A model generated the notes under the pieces. That model worked only from the letters and a program-made list of their open reading frames with translations. It was not told where the DNA came from and made no database searches. A stretch of 64,000 nt of DNA from CADEFX01 sp963840425 (GTDB taxonomy: Bacteria; Pseudomonadota; Alphaproteobacteria; Rhizobiales; Hyphomicrobiaceae): assembly GCA_963840425.1 (NCBI GenBank), contig CAWIYZ010000034.1, positions 372,001-436,000 on the forward strand, given 5' to 3'. The translations under genes were made by a program, and so were the position numbers. Shown in pieces: positions 37,912 to 46,720 of the stretch (its first letter is position 1; each line of letters opens with the position of its first letter).

Positions 37912-39205
37912 ATGACCGATATTGCCACGCGGGTTTACAATCATACCTGGAAGATCGATCCGATCGTCCGCTCGGTGTTGGACACCGACTTCTACAAGCT
38001 GCTCATGGCGCAGACGATCTTTCGCCGCCATCGCCATGCCCAGGTGACGTTCGGCATCATCAACCGCACGAAGAGCGTGCCGCTGGCCGAGCTCATCGAC
38101 GCGGGCGCGCTTCGGGAACAGCTCGATCACATCCGCTCGCTGTCGCTGTCGCGCGGCGAGTTCGACATGGTTGCGCGGCAACATGTTCTACGGTAAGCGA
38201 CAGATGTTCTCGCCCGACTTCATCCAGTGGCTGGAGAACTTCCGCTTTCCCGCCTACCACCTGGAGCGCCGCGGCGATCAGTACGAGCTGACGTTCGAGG
38301 GGCCGTGGATCGAGACGACAATGTGGGAGATCCCCGCGCTTGCCGTCATCATGGAGCTGCATTCGCGTGCGGTCACGAAGGCGTTGGGCAAGTTCGAGCT
38401 GCAGGTGCTCTACGCCCGCGCCATGACACGCGTGTGGGAGAAGATACAGCGCCTCAATGCGTTGAAGGGACTGACCATCGCCGACTTCGGTACCCGGCGC
38501 CGGCACGGCTTTCTGTGGCAGGACTGGTGCGTGCAGGCGATGCAGGAGGGGTTGGGATCGTCTTTTTCCGGAACGTCGAACTGCCTGATCGCCTTACGGC
38601 GGGAGGTGGAGGCGATCGGCACCAACGCGCACGAGCTGCCGATGGTGTACTCCGCGCTGGCGCCGGACGATCGCGCGCTGGCCGAGGCCCCTTATCGCGT
38701 GCTGGCGGACTGGCAGGACGACTACGAGGGCAACCTGCGCGTGATCCTGCCCGACACATACGGCAGCGACGGTTTTCTCGAGCACGCGCCCGATTGGATG
38801 GCGCACTGGACGGGCGTGCGTGTCGATTCAGGCGATCCGTTCGCGGGCGGGGAGCTCGCCATCGACTGGTGGCGCCGGCGCGGCCAGGACCCGCGTAAGA
38901 AGCTCGCCATCTTCTCCGATGGTCTCGACGTGGAGCTGATCGAGCAGATCTACAGGCACTTCAGCGGGCGCATCCGGCTGGGTTTCGGCTGGGGCACGCT
39001 GCTGACCAATGATTTTCGCGATCTCGGTCCCGACGGGCGCCTCGATCCGTTCTCCATCGTGTGCAAGGTGATCTCGGCCAACGGGCGGCCGGCAGTCAAA
39101 CTGTCGGACAATCCGAACAAGGCGATGGGGCCGCCGGACGAGATCGCACGCTATCGCCGCGTGTTCGGCGTCGGCGAGCAGGCCCGGCAGCCGGTGTTGG
39201 TTTAG
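37912..39205 (+). CDS. pncB: PncB, nicotinate phosphoribosyltransferase, frameshifted
   Basis: Salvage enzyme that makes nicotinate mononucleotide from nicotinate and PRPP, feeding NAD synthesis. Features: DTDFYKLLMAQTIFRRH near residue 25, the GNMFYGKRQMFSP segment, FGTRRRHGFLWQ with the phospho-accepting histidine near 200, GTSNCLIALRREVEAIGTNAHEL, RVDSGDPFAG, and KLSDNPNKAMGP near the end. The frame breaks near residue 86; removing one G at 38169/38170 restores DMLRGNMFYGKRQ and 430 residues. Its TAG stop is formed with the repeat that follows. Confidence 0.93.
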
Positions 39206-39306
39206 AGCAGGATCGCGTCGGATTGAATCACTTTTCCAATCGAGAGGCGTCTCGGCCGAAGCGTGAATCCTGCTCTACATCTAGAAGTCTAGCGCATTTT
39301 CCGATC
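39203..39306 (+). repeat. Palindromic repeat with partial second module
   Basis: The TAGAGCAGGATCGCGTCGG arm pairs imperfectly with CCGAAGCGTGAATCCTGCTCTA (39203-39277). An 11-nt linker CATCTAGAAGT follows, then a truncated start CTAGCGCATTTTCCG. The first three bases are the pncB stop codon. Confidence 0.75.
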
Positions 39307-39321
39307 ACACAGACGCAGCTT

Positions 39322-39488
39322 CACCTCTCCCGTCGTGCCGAAGGCGCGTCTTCGACGCGACGGGAGAGGTCGGAACGCGCCAGCGTTCCGGGTGAGGGGT
39401 TAGAACGTGAATTTATCGGCCATAACCCCTCACCCCAGCCCTCTCCCTTCATGCCGGAGGCATGTCTTCGACATGATGGGAGAGGGAG
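39322..39488 (+). repeat. Double CCCTCTCCC-type hairpin repeat
   Basis: CACCTCTCCCGTCG pairs with CGACGGGAGAGGT near 39370, then GTGAGGGGTTA pairs with TAACCCCTCAC, then CCCTCTCCC... pairs with GGGAGAGGG at the end. The inner loops contain GTGCCGAAGGCGC and TGCCGGAGGCA. With the preceding repeat it leaves 39206-39539 without genes. Confidence 0.8.
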
Positions 39489-39539
39489 TCCGGCGGTGCT
39501 TCGGTTCGGTCGGGAATTGCATTAGAGCGCGATCGCGGC

Positions 39540-40502
39540 TCACTGCGGCTCTATGCCGGCGAGCTTGAGCGCTGCCTTCCAGACGGCGATCTGGTCCTTG
39601 AGAAAGGCCGTCAGCTCCTCCGGCGTAGAGGACTTGGGCGTGAAGCCCTGCTTCATCATCTGGTCCCTGACCGTCGGGTTGGCGAGCGTTGCAACCATCT
39701 CCTTGTTCAAGCGCGCAACGATCTCCGCCGGCAGGCCGGCCGGGCCGACCAAGGCAAACCACGGGCTGATGGGAAACTTGGGCTGACCTGCCTCCACGAT
39801 GGAGGGAACGTCGGGCAGCACGGCGCTGCGCTCGTGGAACGTCGCCGCGAGCGCTCTCAGCTTACCCCCCTTCACGTGCTGCGCGACGGTCGTGGGCGTG
39901 GCGCTCATGAGGTGGACCTGGCCGGACAGCACGTCCAAGATCGCCTCGGGCTCCGACTTGTAGGGAATGTGTTCCATCTGGATCCCGGCACTGGCGGCGA
40001 ACATCGCGGTAGCAACGATGGCGTAGGTGTTGCCGGTGGCATAGTTCAGCTTCTTCGGATTGGCCTTGGCATAGGCAATCAGCTCCGCGAGCGAGTTGGC
40101 GGGCACTGACGGATTGACGACGATGAAGAAGGAATTGTCGCCCATATAGGTGATGGGCGTGAAATCGGCGAGGACGTCGTAAGGCGGCTCCTTGCGGATG
40201 TGCGGCACGACCCCGAGAGGACTGTTGGTGCCAAACAGGATGGTGTAGCCGTCGGGAGCGGAGCGCTTCACCTCGATGGCGGCCAGCGCCCCGTCGGCGC
40301 CAGGCTTGTTGACGATGACGATGGGCTGGCCGATGGACTGCGACAGCTCCTGGCCCGCGATGCGCGCGAGCGTGTCGCTGGCCGAGCCCGGACCGAACGG
40401 CAACACGAACCTGATCGGCCTGGAAGGATAAGTGTCCGCGAACGCCGCGGCCTGCGGCAGGAAAAGAACTGCGGCAAGCGCAGCGGCGATAAGTTGCAGC
40501 AT
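39540..40502 (-). CDS. Tripartite tricarboxylate transporter (Bug/TctC) receptor
   Basis: Periplasmic solute-binding protein of the TctC/Bug family, which captures carboxylic or aromatic acids. The 320-residue product has a signal peptide (AALAAVLFLPQAAAFA), then YPSRPIRFVLPFGPGSASDTLAR, VVNKPGADGALAA and PDGYTILFG, all typical of Bug proteins. No TctA or TctB membrane partners are nearby, which is common because these receptors are present in many unlinked copies. Ligand unknown. Confidence 0.92.
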   Translation of the reverse strand: MLQLIAAALAAVLFLPQAAAFADTYPSRPIRFVLPFGPGSASDTLARIAGQELSQSIGQPIVIVNKPGADGALAAIEVKRSAPDGYTILFGTNSPLGVVPHIRKEPPYDVLADFTPITYMGDNSFFIVVNPSVPANSLAELIAYAKANPKKLNYATGNTYAIVATAMFAASAGIQMEHIPYKSEPEAILDVLSGQVHLMSATPTTVAQHVKGGKLRALAATFHERSAVLPDVPSIVEAGQPKFPISPWFALVGPAGLPAEIVARLNKEMVATLANPTVRDQMMKQGFTPKSSTPEELTAFLKDQIAVWKAALKLAGIEPQ

Positions 40503-40586
40503 GAAGGCGACTCCCTAGCGTGGCGGTTCAGCGGTTCCCCCTTCTTTGCGGGTGGGTCACGAGGAAACGTCTGAACCAAGGCCACA

Positions 40587-40718
40587 CTAGAGCAGGATCG
40601 CCTCAGATGGAATCGCTTCGCGCTCTAGCAAGCTTACAAGTCTAATGCCCCTTTGAATTCGAAGCTCGCAAAAGGGGATGCTGCAAGGTGATTGCGAACT
40701 TCAGATTCGGGACATTAG
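40587..40718 (+). repeat. Mixed two-hairpin repeat
   Basis: 40587-40628 is a CTAGAGCAGGATCG...CGCGCTCTAG-like hairpin. A 13-nt linker CAAGCTTACAAGT follows. 40642-40718 is a second hairpin from CTAATGCCCC to GGGACATTAG with inner arms GAATTCGAAGCTCGC and GCGAACTTC. The linker nearly equals that of the copy at 50585-50597 (CAAGCTTATGATT), although the modules differ. Confidence 0.8.
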
Positions 40719-40795
40719 CCCGAATGCTTGTGGGCCCTTGAGACCCGCCTCTCGATCTGAGTCCGCAATGTCACGCTGTCGTAGATGCAAGCGTC

Positions 40796-41143
40796 ATGGA
40801 CGGCCGGGCGCAGCGATGGAGCTTGCCACACGAGGACCACGAATCATTGGTGTTTGAGAGCAGAACGACCTCTAACGGGGAGGCCCCGCTCTTGGCTACT
40901 CGGTATCATCCGGCGCCGCTCAAGGAAATGGCGCGCCTGAGGTTCCGCGAGATGACTGATGCTGATCGTAAGGCTTATGCAGATGTCGCCGATCAACACG
41001 CGTTGATCGCATCCTGCGGTCCTCAGACCTGGATCATCGAAGGTGACATGCTGCGCATTATCGAGATTCAACGAGGAAGAACGCAGGCCGATCAGCAATA
41101 CTTTGCGCTGGAGCCTTGGAGCACCTCGCTGACGGCGAGCTAG
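40796..41143 (+). CDS. Hypothetical protein
   Basis: A 115-residue product from ATG 40796. It is soluble, with no signal peptide: an N-terminal part LPHEDHESLVFESRTTS, then PAPLKEMARLRFREMTDADRKAYADV, and a strand-rich end TWIIEGDMLRIIEIQ. No family recognised. It is bounded by repeats on both sides, and its TAG stop is part of the CTAG that opens the next repeat. Codon use is less biased than that of its neighbours, so it may be foreign or non-functional. Confidence 0.4.
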   Translation: MDGRAQRWSLPHEDHESLVFESRTTSNGEAPLLATRYHPAPLKEMARLRFREMTDADRKAYADVADQHALIASCGPQTWIIEGDMLRIIEIQRGRTQADQQYFALEPWSTSLTAS

Positions 41144-41314
41144 AGCAGGATCGCTTCGGATTGAATCACTTTACAGCAATCGAAGCGTCGCGGCCGAAGC
41201 GTGAATCCTGCTCTACACTTGGAGTTTGGAGTGCGATTCACGCGTCGCGGCGGAGCCGCGCTACGCGTGGACACATGGAAGCGGCAGTGCTTCCATGTGA
41301 GGCGATCGCGCTCC
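41140..41314 (+). repeat. Two-hairpin palindromic repeat
   Basis: 41140-41215 pairs CTAGAGCAGGATCGCTTCGG with CCGAAGCGTGAATCCTGCTC. A linker CACTTGGAGTTT follows. The second module runs from GGAGTGCGATTCACGCG to GGCGATCGCGCTCC and contains CACATGGAAGC pairing with GCTTCCATGTG. Module order is reversed relative to the copy after ftsA. Confidence 0.85.
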
Positions 41315-41581
41315 AGAGCCTTTCCGATTGAAGTAGAACCACCCCTCTATTTGCGTTCCCGGACGCGCGCTTTCACGAAAGCGCGCGAGCCGGGATCTTT
41401 CGCGATACCGCATTTTTCTGGCTCGCCGTTCGAGACATCAGCGCGAAAGACCCCGGCTCATTCGTGCGTCGCGGCAGAGCCGCGCTCTGCGCGGACGCGC
41501 GATGGCCGGGGACGCAAAAGTTGAGGCTTACGGGGTCCGCAAGATACGAATACGATTCAGCCAGAAACAGAAAGCCTCTAG
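41315..41581 (+). repeat. Large palindromic element with inverted ends, copy 3 (reversed)
   Basis: A 267 bp element bounded by AGAGCCTTTC and GAAAGCCTCT. Relative to the copies at 18225 and 24019 it is inverted. Its second hairpin has inner stem GCGCGCTTTC-AC-GAAAGCGCGC and outer arms CGTTCCCGGA and GAGCCGGGATC. The other is closed by CCCCGGCTC and GGCCGGGGACG. It lies just beyond the uvrC stop. 41144-41606 holds no gene. Confidence 0.8.
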
Positions 41582-41606
41582 CACTGGCAATCCGCCGGTG
41601 CCTGCC

Positions 41607-43757
41607 CTACGCTTCGCGCTCGTGAAAAAAGTCGTAGATGCGCTGGGCCATCTCGCCGGAGATGCCTTCGACGACTCGCAGGTCCTCGGGGCTGGCGCGG
41701 CTGACGGCCTTGGCCGAGCCGAAGTGCTTCAAGAGTTCGCGCCGGCGCGTGGGGCCGATGCCGGCGATCTCGTCCAGCGGGTTGGCGCCGATCGATTTCG
41801 ATCTGCGTGCGCGGTGTGTTCCAATCGCGAAGCGGTGCGCCTCGTCGCGCAAACGCTGCACGAAATAGAGCACAGGGTCGCGCGGCTCCAGCATGAGCGA
41901 TCTGTCCCGACCGGGAATGTGGAAGTGCTCGCGCCCAGCGTCGCGGTCGGGACCCTTGGCGACGCCGATGACGCAGATGTCGTGCACGCCGAGCTCGGCC
42001 ATGACGGCCTGCGCCACGCCGAGCTGACCTGCGCCGCCGTCGATCAGCACGAGGTCGGGCCGGTCCGGCAGCGGCTCGGCGGCCGGGTCCGCGTCGGTGT
42101 CTCCGGCCTGCTCGTCCAGAGAGGTGCCGTTCGGGTCGGCGGGCAGCACGCCGAACGCAATCGCATCGGCGCCGCGTTCTGCGAGTGACGGGGGGGCGGG
42201 CGCCTGAAGCCTGGAGTGAAGCGCGGCCGTGTCATCTGCTTCGCTGGCCTGGAGCGGCGACGGCACATCGGGCTCCGGTCCTGCCCCTGCGTCCAACGGG
42301 GGAGAAGGCTGCTCCGCCTCCGATGCCATTTGCAGGCGCTTGAAACGGCGCATCAGGACCTCACGCATCATGGCGTAGTCGTCGCCCGGCGTCAGATCCT
42401 CTGAGCGAATGTTGAACTTGCGATACTGGTTCTTGATGAGGCCTTCCGCGCCCGCAACGATCATGGCGCCGACGGCATTGGTGCCGGCGATGTGGCTGTT
42501 GTCGAACACCTCGATACGGCGTGGGGCCGCGGGCAGGCCGAAGCGCTCGGCGATGCCGTTCAGCAGATGCCGTTGCGATGAGCTTTCGGCGAGCTTGCGC
42601 CCGAGCGCCTCGCGCGCGTTGGCGAGCGCGTGCTCGATGAGGCCGGTCTTGGCACCACGCTGCGGCACGGCGATCTCCACGCGGCGGTCAGCCTTAATGG
42701 ACAGGGCATCGGCCAGCAGCTCGCGCTCGGGTACCGCATTGGACAGCAGGATGAGCCGCGGCACGGGCTTGTCGTCATAAAACTGGGCGATGAAGCTCGC
42801 CAGGATCTCGCCCACCTCCAGCGATCTGTCGGCGCGCGGGAAGTAGGCGCGGTTGCCCCAGTTCTGGCTGGCGCGGAAGAAAAACACCTGGATGCAGGTC
42901 TGCCCGCCGTCCTGGTAGGCGGCAAAGACGTCAGCCTCCTCGATGCCTTCGGGATTGATGGTCTGGTCGGCGGTGACGTGGCTCATGGCCTGGAGACGAT
43001 TGCGCAGTGCGGCTGCGCGCTCGAATTCCAGCTTGTCGGACGCCTCGGTCATCATCGCTTGCAGCCGCTTGCGCACCTCCTGGCTCTCGCCCTCGAGGAA
43101 GCGGGAGGCTTCTCCTACGAGCCGCGCGTAGTCGTCGAGCGCGATCTCGCCCGTGCACGGGGCCGAGCAGCGCTTGATCTGGTACAGCAGGCAGGGACGC
43201 GTGCGGCTTTCGTAGACGGCGTCCGAGCACGAGCGCAGCAGGAAGGCGCGCTGCAGCGTATTGATGGCGCGGGCCACGGCGCCGGCCGAGGCGAAGGGGC
43301 CGAAGTAGTCGCCCTTGCGATTGCGGGCGCCGCGGTGCTTGAGAATTTGCGGCGCCGGATGATCGCGGGCGATGAGGATGTAGGGAAACGACTTGTCGTC
43401 GCGCAGCAGGACGTTGAAGCGCGGGCGAAAGCGCTTGATGAGATTGGCTTCGAGCAGGAGCGCTTCCGACTCCGTGCGCGTGCTGACGAACTCCATGGCG
43501 GCGGTGGCGGAGATCATGCGGGCGATACGGTTGGTGTGCCCGCCCATGCGCGCGTAATTGGATACGCGCGCCTTGAGCGACCGCGCCTTGCCGACGTAGA
43601 TGACCTCGCCCGCGCGATCGATCATGCGATAGACGCCGGGCGAGCCGGGCAGCGTCTTCAGGTAGCCGGCGATGACCTCCGGCCCGGTCCTGCGCGGCCC
43701 GGTGTCCTCGACCGCCTCCGGTCCAGGCGGTGTATCGGATGTGCTGCCGCTCGACAT
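41607..43757 (-). CDS. uvrC: UvrC, nucleotide excision repair nuclease subunit
   Basis: UvrC makes both incisions around DNA damage bound by UvrB. The start at 43757 gives 716 residues. N-terminal GIY-YIG nuclease: GVYRMIDRAGEVIYVGKARSLKARV; cysteine cluster CSDAVYESRTRPCLLYQIKRCSAPC; UVR segment near residue 210; RNase H-like nuclease with EVFDNSHIAGT and LVLIDGGAGQL; C-terminal HhH repeats GIGPTRRRELLKHFGS. A Pro/Ala/Asp-rich insert of about 100 residues splits the RNase H-like domain before LVLIDGG. The frame stays open upstream to 43913 but homology does not. Confidence 0.97.
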   Translation of the reverse strand: MSSGSTSDTPPGPEAVEDTGPRRTGPEVIAGYLKTLPGSPGVYRMIDRAGEVIYVGKARSLKARVSNYARMGGHTNRIARMISATAAMEFVSTRTESEALLLEANLIKRFRPRFNVLLRDDKSFPYILIARDHPAPQILKHRGARNRKGDYFGPFASAGAVARAINTLQRAFLLRSCSDAVYESRTRPCLLYQIKRCSAPCTGEIALDDYARLVGEASRFLEGESQEVRKRLQAMMTEASDKLEFERAAALRNRLQAMSHVTADQTINPEGIEEADVFAAYQDGGQTCIQVFFFRASQNWGNRAYFPRADRSLEVGEILASFIAQFYDDKPVPRLILLSNAVPERELLADALSIKADRRVEIAVPQRGAKTGLIEHALANAREALGRKLAESSSQRHLLNGIAERFGLPAAPRRIEVFDNSHIAGTNAVGAMIVAGAEGLIKNQYRKFNIRSEDLTPGDDYAMMREVLMRRFKRLQMASEAEQPSPPLDAGAGPEPDVPSPLQASEADDTAALHSRLQAPAPPSLAERGADAIAFGVLPADPNGTSLDEQAGDTDADPAAEPLPDRPDLVLIDGGAGQLGVAQAVMAELGVHDICVIGVAKGPDRDAGREHFHIPGRDRSLMLEPRDPVLYFVQRLRDEAHRFAIGTHRARRSKSIGANPLDEIAGIGPTRRRELLKHFGSAKAVSRASPEDLRVVEGISGEMAQRIYDFFHEREA

Positions 43758-43952
43758 GCAAGACAGGTAGGCGATCGCCCGTGGCTGGTCCAGTGGGACG
43801 GAGAACGGCCTGCAATGTCGGCGGTTTGCGGGCCGGCCCAAGGGCCTCAACTCCTTGAATAGTTCGGCGTAGGACGAAGCATCGCGTACCGACGTTTGCG
43901 CATATTTGCGCATCAGTTGGAGCGCACTTCGTTGAATTCAAATCGTGGCCTG

Positions 43953-44064
43953 ACTCCCTCTCCCATGGGGAGAGGGTGGGGTGAGGGGTTATCGCCAACC
44001 AATTTGCGCTCTAACCCCTCACCCGGAACGTTGACACGTTCCGACCTCTCCCTATGGGAGAGGT
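43953..44064 (+). repeat. Double CCCTCTCCC-type hairpin repeat
   Basis: CCCTCTCCCATGGGGAGAGGG forms the first hairpin, GTGAGGGGTTA pairs with TAACCCCTCAC, and ACCTCTCCC pairs with GGGAGAGGT at the end. It fills most of the gene-free gap between the uvrC start and the NIPSNAP-like gene (43758-44140). Confidence 0.82.
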
Positions 44065-44140
44065 GAAGGGTGCGACTCCGGCGATGGAAGATGTGGAGCT
44101 GTGTCAGCACTATCGCAATTTGCTACAGGAGGCTTCGTCC

Positions 44141-44458
44141 ATGTCCGTTACATGCTGCATCAGATACGTGCTCGACCCGTTCCAGCGCGATCTGTTCGAG
44201 CAATACGCACAGCGCTGGGGAACGATCATCCCGCGCTGCGGCGGCGACCTCATCGGCTATTTCCTGCCGCACGAAGGCACCAACAACATCGCGCTGGCGC
44301 TGATCTCGTTCGACAGCCTGGCGGCCTACGAGGCCTATCGCGCGCGGATCAAGGCCGACCCGGAGGGTGCGGCCAATTTCCGCTTCGCCGAGGAGAAGCG
44401 ATTCATCCTGTCCGAGGAGCGCACGTTTTTGCGCGCAGTAACCCGACAAAAAGCATGA
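44141..44458 (+). CDS. NIPSNAP-family protein
   Basis: A 105-residue dimeric alpha-beta barrel-type protein. VTCCIRYVLDPFQRDLFEQYAQRWGTIIPRCGGDLIGYFLP and ALISFDSLAAYEAYRARIKADPEG match the NIPSNAP domain. AGGAGG about 10 bp upstream of 44141 supports this start over the open frame before it. Bacterial members are small and uncharacterised; some relatives act on quinone-like or aldehyde substrates. No partner gene is evident nearby. Confidence 0.82.
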   Translation: MSVTCCIRYVLDPFQRDLFEQYAQRWGTIIPRCGGDLIGYFLPHEGTNNIALALISFDSLAAYEAYRARIKADPEGAANFRFAEEKRFILSEERTFLRAVTRQKA

Positions 44459-44552
44459 TTGTCGGTTTCGCTCGGGTTTGCATCTGCATCTCTGGTGGCC
44501 GGACCGTCGCCTATGCTATGGGCGCCTCGATATCGGCTGCCGGAGGGCTCGT

Positions 44553-45489
44553 ATGCATTTCATCCGAAGCATTGGCGCTGTTGCGTTTCTCTTGCTCGCG
44601 GCGATGCCCGCCAGCGCACAAACTCCTGCATCGAACGCCAAGCCAGGCGATGGCGAGGACGTGCAAGCGGCGATCGCCAAGACCAATGCCTACATCGAGC
44701 TGATGAACCGTACGCTCAGGGCCTCCGAATCCTGGAGCCGTTATACGAGCTGGGCCAATGCCAAAACCGGCCCGACCGGAAAGGAGCGCATCGTTTACGG
44801 TCTCTACAGCCTCTATGACGTGCGCTCGGAGACGGACAAGGCGCTGGCCGCCACGGGCAATCCGCCGGCCTATCCAGCGCTCGATGAGACCGTGAAACGC
44901 TACATCTCGGCCTACGAGAAACTCGCGCCGCTGATCACCGAGGCCAACGGCTACTACGAGCGCAAGGACTACCTCGCCGACAAGATGGCTGCGGGCAAGG
45001 CGCTGCACGCTAAGCTTGCCCCAGCGGCGCAGGCGTTTCTCGCCGAGCGGGCGGCGCTCGAGCGCGACATGGAGGACATCAAGCGCGACCTCGACTGGCG
45101 CCAGCTTGCAGCCATCGAGAAAAGCGAAGGCCGCAAGGCGCGCTGGCACGTGCGCAATGTCATGATCGAGGCCAAAGCGGTGATCGACCTGCTGCCGAGC
45201 AATGCGGCGCCCGTGGTCGACATGGCCGCATTCGACAAGGCGCTGGACCGGTACGCAGCCGCGGTGAAGGAGTTCGACGGCTACTCGGCGGCGACGCCCA
45301 ACTCGTTCTTCGTGTTCGAGTTCGAGCCCGCGCAATTTGCTCGGCAAGCTGCGCGAGTTTCGCCAGAAGGTCGGCCGCACCAAGGGCGACGCGCGCCGGG
45401 CCGGCGTCGGCCACGACCTGACCTGGCTCATCAACGACTACAACATGATGGTGTCGACGTCACAAAGCGCGACGACGTTTTCGAGGTAG
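44553..45489 (+). CDS. Exported DUF3829-like protein, frameshifted
   Basis: About 311 residues after correction. A signal peptide (IGAVAFLLLAAMPASAQ) is followed by a long helical domain (IAKTNAYIELMNRTLRASESWSRY, KRYISAYEKLAPLITEANGYYERKDY, KDYLADKMAAGKALHAKL) typical of DUF3829. GGAGGG precedes the ATG at 44553. Near the end one extra C at 45327-45329 breaks the frame; without it the protein reads EPRNLLGKLREFRQKVGRTKGD to a TAG at 45487-45489. Function unknown; probably periplasmic. Confidence 0.78.
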
Positions 45490-45519
45490 CGTTGCTGCTC
45501 CAGGGCTTCTGCCAGCACT

Positions 45520-46650
45520 TTAGACAATGCTCGGCAGCACGACCTCGCGCAGCACGCGGTTCGGGGGGACCCACTGCTCATGCGCGCTGTAGTTGCCGGC
45601 GGTGATGGCGACGGCGAGGTCGAGGCCCGGCATGACGTACAGGCGCTGCCCGCCGTTGCCGTTGCAGCCCCACCAGCGCTCCAGCCGCGCCTTTGGCGCG
45701 GTGCCGACGGTTAGATCGCCCACGTACCAGTGGTAGCCGAAGCGGCGAAACTCATCGCAGCTCACGATCTGCTCAACGCACTTCTCCAGCCAATGCGCGG
45801 AGACGATGCGCCGGTCCTGCCAGACACCGCCGCCCAGCATCAAGAGCCCGATGCGGGCGAGATCGCGCGGCGTCATGCGCAGCCCCGAGGCGGCGGAGTG
45901 GACGCCATCGCGGCCGGCAAACCATTCCGTGGGCCCGATGCCGAGCGGATCGAACAGCACGTCGCAGGCAAAGTCGGGCAGCGGCTTGGCCGTGCCGTCG
46001 GCGATGATGCGCCCAAGCAGCGCCGTCGCCCCGCCGCTGTAGGTCCAGCGCTTGCCGGGCTCGCCGACGACGCGCCGCTCAAGGATGTAGCGATAGCGAT
46101 CGGGGGCAAACTCCATCGCGATCTCGCTGTTGGTGGGGTCGGTGTAGGGGATCGTGCTCTCGTCCCAGTCGGTGCCCATGGTCATGGAGAGCACGTGATG
46201 GATGGTGAGCCGCTCGCGGCCGGCCGCAAGGTCGGCGTAGGCCGGGAATGAGGCGAACAGCGGCGCCTCGGGCGGCGGCACCTTTCCCTGCTCCAGCGCA
46301 ATGCCGTAGAGCAGGCCGACGATGCTCTTCGTCACCGAGCGCAGGTCGTGCAAAGTGCCGGGGCCGAACGCCACGTTGCCGAGGTTGCGGGTGACGGCCC
46401 AGTCGGGGCCGGCGAAATAGCGCTCCAGCACCAGGCGGCCCGAGCGCACAATGACCACGCCGTGCAGGTTCCAGGCGCGCTTGTCGGCGATAAGCTTGTC
46501 GAGCCGCGCCTCAAGATCGGGCGCGAAGCCGGCATCGGCGGGCGCGACGGGTTGCCATTCAAACGTGGCCGCGGCGAGCGGCGTCGCAGGTGAGGCCATG
46601 AGCGTGGCTCCCATACCCAGCAACACGTGGCGGCGACTGAGGTGCGACAT
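45520..46650 (-). CDS. Beta-lactamase-family serine hydrolase, exported
   Basis: A 376-residue class C-like serine hydrolase. The signal region SRRHVLLGMGATLMASPATPLAA has a twin-arginine-like start. The active-site SxxK is DLRSVTKSIVG near residue 103, followed by LTIHHVLSMTMGTDWDE, the YxN-equivalent WTYSGGATALLG, and a late WWGCNGNGGQRLYVMPG at the KTG position. Most members of this family are esterases or peptidases rather than resistance enzymes. Substrate unknown. It lies downstream of pntB on the same strand. Confidence 0.87.
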   Translation of the reverse strand: MSHLSRRHVLLGMGATLMASPATPLAAATFEWQPVAPADAGFAPDLEARLDKLIADKRAWNLHGVVIVRSGRLVLERYFAGPDWAVTRNLGNVAFGPGTLHDLRSVTKSIVGLLYGIALEQGKVPPPEAPLFASFPAYADLAAGRERLTIHHVLSMTMGTDWDESTIPYTDPTNSEIAMEFAPDRYRYILERRVVGEPGKRWTYSGGATALLGRIIADGTAKPLPDFACDVLFDPLGIGPTEWFAGRDGVHSAASGLRMTPRDLARIGLLMLGGGVWQDRRIVSAHWLEKCVEQIVSCDEFRRFGYHWYVGDLTVGTAPKARLERWWGCNGNGGQRLYVMPGLDLAVAITAGNYSAHEQWVPPNRVLREVVLPSIV

Positions 46651-46720
46651 GCTCTTCCCTCACCGAGCCTCGAATACTGCCGGTGGGCGATGGCGTCGAT
46701 ATGACAGCTGGGAAAGGCGC

